Source: Chloroflexota bacterium
Lineage (GTDB): Bacteria; Chloroflexota; Anaerolineae; Anaerolineales; Anaerolineaceae
Reading direction: 5' to 3'
DNA length: 13,756 bases
Assembly: GCA_029265085.1 (NCBI GenBank)
Contig: JAJUJY010000118.1
Location: forward strand, 1 to 13,756
A model generated the notes under the pieces. It made no database searches. It was not told the origin of the DNA and was given only the letters and a program-made list of their open reading frames with translations. Of the stretch, positions 7,762 to 13,756 are shown in pieces (position 1 is the stretch's first letter; each line of letters begins with the position of its first letter). Position numbers and translations under genes: made by a program.

Positions 7762-8319
7762 TTATTGAGCGTGATACTTTTCCTCGTTTACCACACCCAC
7801 AAAGGGTAGGTTCCGATAGAAATCATCCAGGTCCAAGCCGTAACCAAACACAAATTTATTAGGGATGTTAAAACCGACATAACGTACAGGCACATGCACT
7901 TCACGACGTTCTGTCTTGTCAAGCAAGGTACAAACGTGAATACTCTTAGGCCTACGCGCTGATAATATATCCACAACAGAAGCAAGTGTATGGCCGCTAT
8001 CGATGATATCTTCTACCAGAATCACATCCCAATCATGGATATCAGTATTTAAGTCCAACGTAATCCGCACCTGCCCGGTAGATTGGCGCCCCCCAATTCC
8101 ATATGAAGAAACAGCCATAAATTCAATGGCATGTGGTACAGAAATATTACGCATCAGATCAGTCAAAAACATGACCCCGCCACGTAATATACAAACCAGG
8201 ATCAATTTTTCAGATTTCTCATAATCCTTACTGATCTGTTCGCCTAATTCAGCGATTCGTTTTTGTAAGGCTTCTTCAGAAATAAGAACTTCTTCAAGAA
8301 AATCATGATAATCGCGCAT
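7762..8319 (-). CDS. hpt: Hypoxanthine (guanine) phosphoribosyltransferase
   Basis: The enzyme converts hypoxanthine or guanine plus PRPP to IMP or GMP in purine salvage. I set the start at ATG 8319 because TGGAGGA (8323-8329) sits just upstream; the in-frame TTG at 8331 is part of that ribosome binding site. The 185-residue product matches the family length. It shows the LRGG loop (45-48), the flexible-loop SSYG (71-74), the PRPP-binding motif VILVEDIIDSGHT (99-111) with the acidic pair Glu103-Asp104, and Lys155 with the NKFVFGYGLD purine-binding stretch (154-163). The gene lies 20 bases after tdk and 4 bases before cca, so it is part of one transcript. Choice between Hpt and Hgprt specificity cannot be made from the sequence. 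Confidence 0.96.
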   Translation of the reverse strand: MRDYHDFLEEVLISEEALQKRIAELGEQISKDYEKSEKLILVCILRGGVMFLTDLMRNISVPHAIEFMAVSSYGIGGRQSTGQVRITLDLNTDIHDWDVILVEDIIDSGHTLASVVDILSARRPKSIHVCTLLDKTERREVHVPVRYVGFNIPNKFVFGYGLDLDDFYRNLPFVGVVNEEKYHAQ

Positions 8320-8339
8320 GAATTCCTCCAAAGTGGCAG

Positions 8340-8912
8340 CTAATTTCGAGGGACTTCATGGTGTTTTCGGCAGCGAGCCTCATACATTTCCGAAGCACCA
8401 ACAATAATGATTGGATCATCATAATGGGCGGGTTTATTATTCACCAACCGTTGAGTTCTACAAGCCGGTTCACCGCATACCATGCAGATTGCCTGAAGTT
8501 TATCAACACGTTCAGCAATTGACATAAAAACTGGCATACAACCGAAAGGTTCCGCACGGAAATCCGTGTCCAAACCAGCCACGATCACGCGAATCCCTTT
8601 ATCCGCCAGTTTAGTAACGACATTCACTATGTCTTCATCAAAAAATTGGGCTTCATCAATTGCTACAACCGTCGTATCTTTCTCCAAATGATTCCAGATA
8701 TCTGCGGAGCTTTGAATCGGTATGGCATCAAAAGCCGTTCCTGCATGAGATGTAACCCGTTCCACGTGATAACGGTTATCAATCACGGGTTTAAATACCT
8801 GAACTTTTTGCCGGGCAATGGTAGCGCGCCGTAATCGACGAATCATCTCATCCGTCTTTCCACTGAACATTGATCCAGTGATTACTTCAATCGACCCATA
8901 ATGATGCTTCAT
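8340..8912 (-). CDS. tdk: Thymidine kinase (type II, zinc-containing)
   Basis: The 190-residue protein phosphorylates thymidine (and deoxyuridine) with ATP in pyrimidine salvage. The P-loop is GSMFSGKT (13-20), the Walker B and catalytic Glu are in IDEAQFF (85-91), and the nucleoside-binding lasso includes ICMVCGEPA (142-150). The structural zinc site is C143-x2-C146 with C181-x2-H184 (CRKHH); the fourth ligand is His instead of the Cys seen in many homologues. The start is supported by GAGGG (8917-8921). It is the first gene of the salvage unit. In Firmicutes tdk also commonly follows rpmE, as it does here, but a terminator separates the two. Confidence 0.97.
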   Translation of the reverse strand: MKHHYGSIEVITGSMFSGKTDEMIRRLRRATIARQKVQVFKPVIDNRYHVERVTSHAGTAFDAIPIQSSADIWNHLEKDTTVVAIDEAQFFDEDIVNVVTKLADKGIRVIVAGLDTDFRAEPFGCMPVFMSIAERVDKLQAICMVCGEPACRTQRLVNNKPAHYDDPIIIVGASEMYEARCRKHHEVPRN

Positions 8913-8940
8913 AATGCCCTCGTGAAAATGTGATTGACCA

Positions 8941-8946
8941 ATTCTA
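8941..8946 (-). promoter_or_regulatory. Weak candidate -10 box for the tdk-hpt-cca operon
   Basis: TAGAAT on the minus strand lies about 30 bases before the tdk ATG, in the 78-base gap after the rpmE terminator. No consensus -35 is visible, so this is the best candidate rather than a firm call. Confidence 0.25.
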
Positions 8947-8990
8947 CCCTATCTTACTTCACTTAGGGAAATAGTTTTTATCGTATCAAT

Positions 8991-9026
8991 AAAAAACCGG
9001 CCCGCATGTTATTGCGAGCCGGTTTT
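8991..9026 (-). terminator. Intrinsic terminator of the rplU-rpmA-rpmE operon
   Basis: The arms AAAACCGGC (8993-9001) and GCCGGTTTT (9018-9026) pair fully. An inner CGCA/TGCG stem (9003-9006 with 9013-9016) closes a 6-base loop. On the minus strand the hairpin is followed by a run of T (TTTTTTATTG). It lies 16 bases after the rpmE stop and separates the ribosomal operon from tdk. Confidence 0.9.
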
Positions 9027-9042
9027 GTTATCTTTGCTTTGA

Positions 9043-9519
9043 CTAAACTACAATCTCATCAGCAGCAGACGGCAGGGAATAACCCAACTGGCGTAAGCGT
9101 TTCTTGAGATCAATTAAAGATTTGCGGCCAAAGCCATCAATGTCCAACAGTGTCGATTCACCTTCGGCGAGCTTGTCCATAATCTGGCCCACAGTCGTGA
9201 TTCCAGCCTTGGCTAAAGCATCAGTCGGGCGAGTACCCAGGCTCAATTCCTCAATGGAACGAGTCGGGGAAGTTCGTTCAGTTTCGCGAGTCTTCTTGGA
9301 ATCCACGAATTCCTGGCGAGCCTGCAAGCGCTTGTAGAAGCGATCAACCTGACCTTCAATGTCGATGATACGCTGCTGCTGCCCAGTAAAGAACGGATGG
9401 CACTTGAAGCAAACTTCGGTGTAGATTTCTTTTTTGGTTGAGCCGGTTGTCCAGGTATTTCCACAAGCACAGGTTACCTTAGCATCCGGATAATAATTGG
9501 GGTGAATACCCTTCTTCAT
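9043..9519 (-). CDS. rpmE: Ribosomal protein L31 fused to an RNA polymerase alpha-CTD-like domain
   Basis: Residues 1 to about 70 are a complete zinc-type (C+) L31: MKKGIHPNY at the start, zinc ligands C17, C19, C37 and C40, and CHPFFTGQQ (40-48). L31 bridges the central protuberance of the 50S subunit to the 30S head. Instead of ending near 70-75 residues, the frame runs on to 158. After a charged linker (about 71-86), residues 87-150 resemble the C-terminal domain of RNA polymerase alpha ([10 protein letters not shown] ... AGITTVGQI ... [17 protein letters not shown] ... LGYSLP). Aligned by eye to E. coli alpha, Arg97, Gly131, Lys133 and Ser134 occupy the positions of the DNA-contact residues R265, G296, K298 and S299; N268 is Asp. 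The ribosome binding site is the AAAGGT about 8 bases upstream. It is the third gene of the rplU-rpmA-rpmE operon. The L31 part is certain; the role of the extra domain is unknown. Confidence 0.93.
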   Translation of the reverse strand: MKKGIHPNYYPDAKVTCACGNTWTTGSTKKEIYTEVCFKCHPFFTGQQQRIIDIEGQVDRFYKRLQARQEFVDSKKTRETERTSPTRSIEELSLGTRPTDALAKAGITTVGQIMDKLAEGESTLLDIDGFGRKSLIDLKKRLRQLGYSLPSAADEIVV

Positions 9520-9545
9520 TGTTGTAAACCTTTCTTCCTTTCCCT

Positions 9546-9571
9546 CCGTCAGGTCATAGAAAGACTGACGG
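9546..9571 (-). promoter_or_regulatory. Hairpin in the rpmA-rpmE spacer
   Basis: CCGTCAG (9546-9552) and CTGACGG (9565-9571) pair over seven bases; an alternative pairing has CCGTCA plus GTC/GAC with one bulge. On the minus strand a purine-rich run follows rather than T, so it is not an intrinsic terminator. It lies in the 71-base spacer just upstream of the rpmE ribosome binding site. It could be an RNA processing site or a translational control element. Confidence 0.45.
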
Positions 9572-9590
9572 TGAAAAGGTCTAAGAGAAT

Positions 9591-9857
9591 TTATTCCGCA
9601 GCTTCAGCAGGGACAACGCTGACGGTTTTGCGACCATTCGGCAGGGTGTTATAAACAACTACGCCATTCACGGTTGCAAAAAGGGTATCATCCTTACCTA
9701 CGCCCACATTGAGACCAGGTTTAATCCGGGTGCCGTGTTGGCGAACTAAAATATTACCGGATAAAACAAACTGACCTGCATAGCGCTTCACACCGAGACG
9801 CTGTGAATTACTGTCGCGGCCATTGCGACTTGAACCACCACCTTTTTTATGCGCCAT
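9591..9857 (-). CDS. rpmA: 50S ribosomal protein L27
   Basis: The 88-residue protein begins [16 protein letters not shown] and contains [24 protein letters not shown] and GKDDTLFA, all diagnostic of L27. Its N-terminal tail reaches the peptidyl transferase centre. I start it at ATG 9857; the upstream in-frame residues to 9926 are only the end of rplU in another frame. There is no cleavable N-terminal extension of the kind known from Firmicutes. The start is 4 bases after the rplU stop, with a GTGGAG site (9865-9870) inside the end of rplU, so translation is likely coupled. L21 and L27 are neighbours in most bacteria; the usual obg gene is not next here, and rpmE follows instead. Confidence 0.98.
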   Translation of the reverse strand: MAHKKGGGSSRNGRDSNSQRLGVKRYAGQFVLSGNILVRQHGTRIKPGLNVGVGKDDTLFATVNGVVVYNTLPNGRKTVSVVPAEAAE

Positions 9858-9861
9858 AGCT

Positions 9862-10179
9862 CTACTCCACCTTAATAGATTCGATCTTAAGCCGGGTATA
9901 TTGCTGGCGATGGCCGGTCTTAACACGATAGTGTTTCTTCGGGCGATACTTGAAAACCACCAGTTTGGGGCCTTTTACATGGCTGTGAACTGTGGTTTCC
10001 ACTTTCGCACCCTTAACAACCGGGGTACCCACACTGACTTTACCGTCTTCAACCAGCAGTAAAACGGTATCCAATTTAACCTGCGCACCGACTTCCAATT
10101 GCAGGCGGTCCACTTCAATCATGGACCCTTCGACGGCTTTATACTGCTTGCCGCCACTTTCAACAATAGCGTACTTCAT
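9862..10179 (-). CDS. rplU: 50S ribosomal protein L21
   Basis: The 105-residue product starts [18 protein letters not shown] and has the conserved C-terminal block with [17 protein letters not shown] and [10 protein letters not shown]21 binds 23S rRNA in the large subunit. I start it at ATG 10179, the family-conserved position. A frame beginning at TTG 10194 would add five residues, but that TTG is part of the GGAG ribosome binding site region (10189-10192). It is the first gene of the operon, with a consensus promoter and a structured leader of about 110 bases. Confidence 0.98.
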   Translation of the reverse strand: MKYAIVESGGKQYKAVEGSMIEVDRLQLEVGAQVKLDTVLLLVEDGKVSVGTPVVKGAKVETTVHSHVKGPKLVVFKYRPKKHYRVKTGHRQQYTRLKIESIKVE

Positions 10180-10262
10180 AGAAAAAGTCTCCAATCTTCA
10201 CTTCACCACCAACCCTGCGATTTATCCCGCCGAGTGGAGGGGAAGTTGGGGATACAGATAGA

Positions 10263-10288
10263 TGCCCCGGCGCAGTTTTGCCAGGGCA
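10263..10288 (-). promoter_or_regulatory. Leader hairpin at the 5' end of the rplU mRNA
   Basis: The arms at 10263-10271 and 10280-10288 (on the minus strand TGCCCTGGC and GCCGGGGCA) pair over nine bases, with one G-U pair and an 8-base loop. It begins about five bases after the predicted transcription start and no T run follows. An L21-binding leader is known for Firmicutes rplU; whether this is an analogous autoregulatory structure is inference. Confidence 0.5.
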
Positions 10289-10299
10289 ATGACCAACGT

Positions 10300-10328
10300 A
10301 TTATACAGGCTCTACGTTTCTATGTCAA
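10300..10328 (-). promoter_or_regulatory. Consensus sigma-70 promoter of the rplU-rpmA-rpmE operon
   Basis: On the minus strand TTGACA (10323-10328), a 17-base spacer and TATAAT (10300-10305) match the vegetative consensus at all twelve positions. The -35 box starts 11 bases after the selB stop. Predicted start is near 10293. It fits the high expression expected of ribosomal proteins. Confidence 0.92.
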
Positions 10329-10338
10329 CGGTTTTTCA

Positions 10339-12237
10339 CTATTTTGAACGTAAACGCCGAAAATCACCTTCACGGATTGTGATCCCAATTGCATCCAGGT
10401 GCTCTAAAAATGCCAGCGCGTATTTTCGACTGGTATTATAAAGATCACGGAACTGAGCAGCGGTGATTGTACCATCTCTGGTCAGTATTTCAATCACTTT
10501 TCTTTTCATGGAATCATAGTCTGCTGTTCGGAAAACTACATCCTCCGATACTGTTGTCAATTCACCCCGGTCGATTAATGCGGCCATTAATTCTTCGCCT
10601 ATCTCAGTTTGCACCTCTTTCACAGAAGGAGGTGTAAATGGATTCTGCTCAAACCGTTTTAAAATTTGGGTAACTTTTTCTTGTTGTTGAGGAGTGAACC
10701 GAACCTGATGGGTTGGCATGGCAATCAAGCCGCCATAATCCAATACAGCACCATCGGTTATCCATTTCTGCAATGCGGCTTGAAAATATCGCGCTGAATA
10801 TTTTAGTTTGCTTTTTAAAGCTTCTCGCGGTAAACCGCGCCGCAACGGAAAAGTTTTATGATAACCCGCAATTTCTTTGGTCATCCGGTCAACCTCTGTT
10901 GACCATTGCGCCCTGGTAATCACCATTGAGTCCGGATTCGAATCAAGATCATCACCCTCAAGCAAAATCAATTGACCCTGCTCAAGTAATTCATGTACTG
11001 CCATTTCACCCTGATCCAAATCCATACGAGCTCGTTTAAGTACTTCCCGAATGGGACTGGCTCCCAAAGCAAAAGCAGCCTGATAAAGCACTTCAGCTGG
11101 AGATCCCTGGCTAAGTGCCTCCATCATTTGAAGAACCTGTGGAGAGAAACGTTTGTGACGGCTTTTCGGCTGCGCATCAAGAACCTGTCCGCCACCCAAG
11201 GTTTCACCGGGTGACGGCCTTCGTAAAATATAACGGTCACCTCGAACAACCACCAATGGATCGCGTAATTCCAGCTGCAGCCAGCCTGCTTCTCCGGGCA
11301 AAATTTCATCTTTCCCTATTACACGAACTCTGGCAAGCACTTCTGAGGAAGCAATAAATAATTTCACTTCACTGTTGTGTCGCAGCGAGGCGCTGGCGTC
11401 AGGTGCTAATCGAAAATAGACATCCAAACGCTGCGTTTCGCGATATTGGTTCGGATGAACAACGACCATCCCCCGATTTAATTGTTCAACATTGATTCCC
11501 GAAATATTTACTGCCGTCCGGCTTCCGGGAAAGGCGAGTTCTGCTTTGCGTTTATGAGTTTGTAAACCTCGAATACGTCCCCGTAACCCGCCCGGCATAA
11601 CTTCAACCTCATCACCCACACGAAAAATACCATCCAGAAGGGTACCGGTAACAACCGTTCCAAAACCTGCGATCGTAAAAACACGGTCAACAGGCAGTCG
11701 GGGACGGCCTAAATCCGGTCGCACGGGGGTACCTTCTAAACACTTGCTTAATTGAATTTTGAGTTGATCTAAACCCAATCCCATTTTTGCGGAAACACGA
11801 ATGATTGGCGCATCAGCCAAAACCGTATTTGCAACCGCTTGATGGACATCTAACTCGACAAGATCAATCCAATCAGGATCATCGATCATATCAATTTTGG
11901 TGAGGACGATGATACCCTGTTTGATTTGTAAAATATCTACAATGGCCAGGTGCTCGCGGGTTTGAGGCATTACCCCTTCATCGGCTGCCACCACAAACAA
12001 AACCGCATCGATACCGCCCACACCCGCCAGCATATTTTCAATAAAATCTCGGTGCCCCGGGACGTCAACAATCCCAATGGGTTCTCCGTTTGGCAGCTGC
12101 ATCCAGGCAAAGCCCAGATCAATAGTCATCTCTCGTTCTTGCTCTTCTTTAAGCCGGTCTGGGTGAATGCCCGTTAAAGCAGCAATCAGTGTTGATTTTC
12201 CATGATCCACATGCCCAGCAGTACCAATTACATGCAT
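10339..12237 (-). CDS. selB: Selenocysteine-specific translation elongation factor SelB
   Basis: SelB is the GTPase that delivers selenocysteyl-tRNA(Sec) to the ribosome at UGA codons marked by a SECIS hairpin. The 632-residue product has the GTPase domain with G1 GHVDHGKS (8-15), switch region EMTIDLGF (36-43) with no insert, G3 DVPGH (58-62), G4 TKID (113-116) and G5 SAK (149-151). It continues through EF-Tu-like domains with [15 protein letters not shown] (185-199). The long C-terminal part, from about 370, is the winged-helix array that binds the mRNA hairpin, ending with the diagnostic [13 protein letters not shown] ... [14 protein letters not shown]-Tu would end near 400 and lacks these. 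It starts 21 bases after the coiled-coil gene, with only a weak Shine-Dalgarno (GAGACG). No selA, selC or selD is in the window. The rplU promoter follows immediately, and no clear terminator is visible after the stop. Confidence 0.97.
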   Translation of the reverse strand: MHVIGTAGHVDHGKSTLIAALTGIHPDRLKEEQEREMTIDLGFAWMQLPNGEPIGIVDVPGHRDFIENMLAGVGGIDAVLFVVAADEGVMPQTREHLAIVDILQIKQGIIVLTKIDMIDDPDWIDLVELDVHQAVANTVLADAPIIRVSAKMGLGLDQLKIQLSKCLEGTPVRPDLGRPRLPVDRVFTIAGFGTVVTGTLLDGIFRVGDEVEVMPGGLRGRIRGLQTHKRKAELAFPGSRTAVNISGINVEQLNRGMVVVHPNQYRETQRLDVYFRLAPDASASLRHNSEVKLFIASSEVLARVRVIGKDEILPGEAGWLQLELRDPLVVVRGDRYILRRPSPGETLGGGQVLDAQPKSRHKRFSPQVLQMMEALSQGSPAEVLYQAAFALGASPIREVLKRARMDLDQGEMAVHELLEQGQLILLEGDDLDSNPDSMVITRAQWSTEVDRMTKEIAGYHKTFPLRRGLPREALKSKLKYSARYFQAALQKWITDGAVLDYGGLIAMPTHQVRFTPQQQEKVTQILKRFEQNPFTPPSVKEVQTEIGEELMAALIDRGELTTVSEDVVFRTADYDSMKRKVIEILTRDGTITAAQFRDLYNTSRKYALAFLEHLDAIGITIREGDFRRLRSK

Positions 12238-12258
12238 TGTACGCGTCTCAGAAGCCCA

Positions 12259-13437
12259 CTAGCGGCTGCGGCCAAAAACCTGTTCATAATTCTCAACCCA
12301 TGAGCGTGCAACCGCCAGTAAGGCTTGCAGACGCTTCTGGGTCTCTTCTGTGGCCTGATTCAGATTATCCTGTAATTCCTGTGCTAAATCCTCTAACAAG
12401 ATTAACCGATCCTCAACCTTAGTAAATTGCCGGCTAACCTCTCGTTGATGTTCCTCGTTCGCCAGAGAGTAGTTGGTCCATCGCTTTTGGTCATCCGCTT
12501 TAAACCCAACCCATTCCTGCCGGAAACGGTCTTCTACCAATCGCTGCATTTCAGTAATCTCATTGATCCGGCGTTCGAAACGTGTTGTAATTTCTTCAAA
12601 TGAATCCTGGGCGCGTTTCACCGCACGATGCGTAGCATCTAATGACTGAAGCTGGGAATCCAAATTTTGTGATTGCGATTCGATGGTTTCAAATCGAGAC
12701 TGCCATTCTTTCCAGGTTCGATCGCGCTCAACAACCGCCATATTTTGTTTTTCAATAAACGCTACCTGGCTTTGCCTTCTCTCTGACTCTGCTGTCTGCA
12801 AATCATTAATTCGTAACTCGATCTTGCGTAAAGAATCAGAAGTGACATCCACCTTACCACGCTGTTCTTCCAACCGCTTCCGTAACGCCCCCACCTCCCC
12901 TTGAAGATCGGTCAGCCGTTTGGCATCTTGACGCTGCCCCTCATCTAGTAGCTTTAACTGACGCCGGTATTCTTCGTCAGAGCGTTTATTAACAACAATT
13001 TTTTGTTCCAACTCTTCGATCAACCGCCCTAACCGGAATTCCCCTTCTGTGCGTGCTTGAATGCTCTTCTTAAGTTCCGGCAGCGGTTCTAATCCTTTGC
13101 GAACTTCACCAATAGTTCGGTTGAGCGACTCCAGATCAGCCAACCGGATTTTTTCCACGTCACGATCTCGATCCTGGCGTTGTTTTTCTTGATCTTGAAC
13201 CATTCGAGTGAGATCAACACGTAACTGCCCCATTGCGGTTTCAATCTGCTCGAACCGAGTTAAGGTGCTGGTTATCCGCGCCAAATCTCCTTCTAAGGTT
13301 TTTATTTTCTGATTTAATGGAGAAACACTTTCTTCCAGATCTGCAATTCGTTCTTGTAACGTTGCAATCAAGGTTTTATCTTTACGACGCTCATCATCTA
13401 ACCATTCCAGGCGTTGCGCTAACTGCTCAATATCCAT
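12259..13437 (-). CDS. Long coiled-coil protein of unknown function
   Basis: I start at ATG 13437, with GAGGAAA just upstream; the GTG at 13449 in the same frame overlaps that site. The 392-residue product is almost entirely predicted coiled coil: charged, rich in Glu, Gln, Arg, Lys and Leu, with few Gly or Pro. It begins MDIEQLAQRLEWLDDERR and ends with a short hydrophobic/aromatic segment LLAVARSWVENYEQVFG. There is no Cys, signal peptide or membrane helix, so it is probably cytoplasmic or structural. Heptads resemble SMC-type or scaffolding proteins, but there is no ATPase domain. It is directly upstream of selB (21-base gap) and probably on the same transcript, which is weak evidence for a functional link. 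I recognise no family name. Any similarity to SMC or myosin would be compositional. Confidence 0.85.
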   Translation of the reverse strand: MDIEQLAQRLEWLDDERRKDKTLIATLQERIADLEESVSPLNQKIKTLEGDLARITSTLTRFEQIETAMGQLRVDLTRMVQDQEKQRQDRDRDVEKIRLADLESLNRTIGEVRKGLEPLPELKKSIQARTEGEFRLGRLIEELEQKIVVNKRSDEEYRRQLKLLDEGQRQDAKRLTDLQGEVGALRKRLEEQRGKVDVTSDSLRKIELRINDLQTAESERRQSQVAFIEKQNMAVVERDRTWKEWQSRFETIESQSQNLDSQLQSLDATHRAVKRAQDSFEEITTRFERRINEITEMQRLVEDRFRQEWVGFKADDQKRWTNYSLANEEHQREVSRQFTKVEDRLILLEDLAQELQDNLNQATEETQKRLQALLAVARSWVENYEQVFGRSR

Positions 13438-13506
13438 TGGTTTCCTCACATAAAGGCAAATATAGCCCGGGATTTATAAATTTACGAAATTACCAATTAC
13501 TGTCAA

Positions 13507-13515
13507 ATTATACCA
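13507..13515 (-). promoter_or_regulatory. Extended -10 promoter of the coiled-coil/selB unit
   Basis: The minus strand reads TGGTATAAT, a perfect TATAAT with TGn extension, about 70 bases before the coiled-coil ATG. A TTGATT lies only 13 bases upstream, so there is no good -35 at standard spacing. Confidence 0.5.
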
Positions 13516-13531
13516 TTGAGCGATTAATCAA

Positions 13532-13756
13532 CTAACGGATCAAATTGGGATAGGAAGAAAGGAGCTGAATGATTCCTCTCAAAAAATATCCAGGAAATAG
13601 CCCCAATAAAAGGATAAAAATCGAACCAACTCCCAATAAAACAGCTTGAGGGATTGTTTCAACTCGTTGATTTGTATCAGCTTCCTCAGAACGAACCAGC
13701 GTAATAATTAATCTGCTACCTCCGGCCAGAAAACCCACGGTACCTACAGCCGCCCA
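13532..13756 (-). CDS. C-terminal fragment of a proton-translocating membrane subunit (NuoN/NuoM/MrpD-like)
   Basis: Only the last 74 codons are present; the frame is open to the right edge (WAAVGTVGFLAGG...). A first hydrophobic segment (about 1-20) is followed by a polar loop RSEEADTNQR, a Pro-containing helix ETIPQAVLLG, and a strongly hydrophobic segment with FILLLGLFPGYFL. This layout is typical of the last helices of the antiporter-like subunits of complex I (NuoL/M/N) or Mrp antiporters, which move protons across the membrane. The call is by pattern only, and which member it is cannot be decided from this fragment. Its stop is 17 bases before the -10 box of the coiled-coil gene. Confidence 0.6.
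   Translation of the reverse strand, partial: WAAVGTVGFLAGGSRLIITLVRSEEADTNQRVETIPQAVLLGVGSIFILLLGLFPGYFLRGIIQLLSSYPNLIR

Noticed and set aside
8320..8331. Four-residue upstream extension of hpt from TTG 8331
   Set aside because: The TTG is part of the TGGAGGA ribosome binding site that serves the ATG at 8319, and the family normally starts near this ATG.
9546..9571. Intrinsic terminator between rpmA and rpmE
   Set aside because: The hairpin is real, but neither strand has a following T run. On the minus strand a purine-rich tract and the rpmE ribosome binding site follow.
9858..9926. 23-residue N-terminal extension of L27
   Set aside because: It is the 3' end of rplU read in another frame. 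The remaining sequence starts with the canonical MAHKKGGG, and no protease cleavage motif of the Firmicutes L27 type is present.
1..13756. CRISPR array, insertion sequence, prophage, tRNA or rRNA genes
   Set aside because: No regularly spaced repeats, transposase or integrase-like frames, tRNA cloverleaf or rRNA signature were seen on either strand.

Overview
The window looks like a housekeeping stretch of a chromosome from a moderate-GC bacterium. My best guess is Chloroflexota, class Anaerolineae. That rests on overall gene style and gene mix, including a long pyrophosphate-dependent PPDK, SelB and an L31 with an extra C-terminal domain. I could not test it by a database search. There is no sign of phage, insertion sequences, CRISPR, rRNA or tRNA genes. 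Nearly all genes are on the minus strand; only two small genes (4560-5374) are on the plus strand.

Layout from left to right: (1) 1-1203 (-), the N-terminal 401 residues of an APC-type amino acid permease, running off the left edge. (2) 1443-4211 (-), pyruvate phosphate dikinase with a strong intrinsic terminator. (3) 4212-4559, a divergent intergenic region. (4) 4560-5374 (+), a receiver-only response regulator and a small Cys-rich zinc-binding protein, closed by a terminator. (5) 5462-8912 (-), a tightly packed unit transcribed in the order tdk, hpt, cca, alpha/beta hydrolase: nucleoside and purine salvage plus tRNA CCA addition. (6) 9043-10179 (-), a ribosomal protein operon rplU-rpmA-rpmE. 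It is driven by a consensus TTGACA-17-TATAAT promoter with a leader hairpin and ends in a terminator. (7) 10339-13437 (-), a long coiled-coil protein followed by the selenocysteine elongation factor selB. (8) 13532-13756 (-), the C-terminal end of a proton-translocating membrane subunit of the NuoN/NuoM/MrpD type.

The most unusual object is rpmE. Its product is a complete zinc-type ribosomal protein L31 followed in the same frame by a domain that closely resembles the C-terminal domain of the RNA polymerase alpha subunit, with several DNA-contact positions retained. A second oddity is the 98-residue protein at 5078-5374. It joins an N-terminal zinc ribbon to a Cys/His cluster like the one at the end of phage Mu F / SPP1 gp7-type head proteins, with no phage genes nearby. 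SelB implies that the organism decodes UGA as selenocysteine, but no selenoprotein gene was recognised here and every complete gene checked ends in TAA or TAG.

Several starts were moved to the codon best supported by a Shine-Dalgarno sequence or by family alignment: hpt, rpmA, rplU, the zinc-ribbon gene and the coiled-coil gene.
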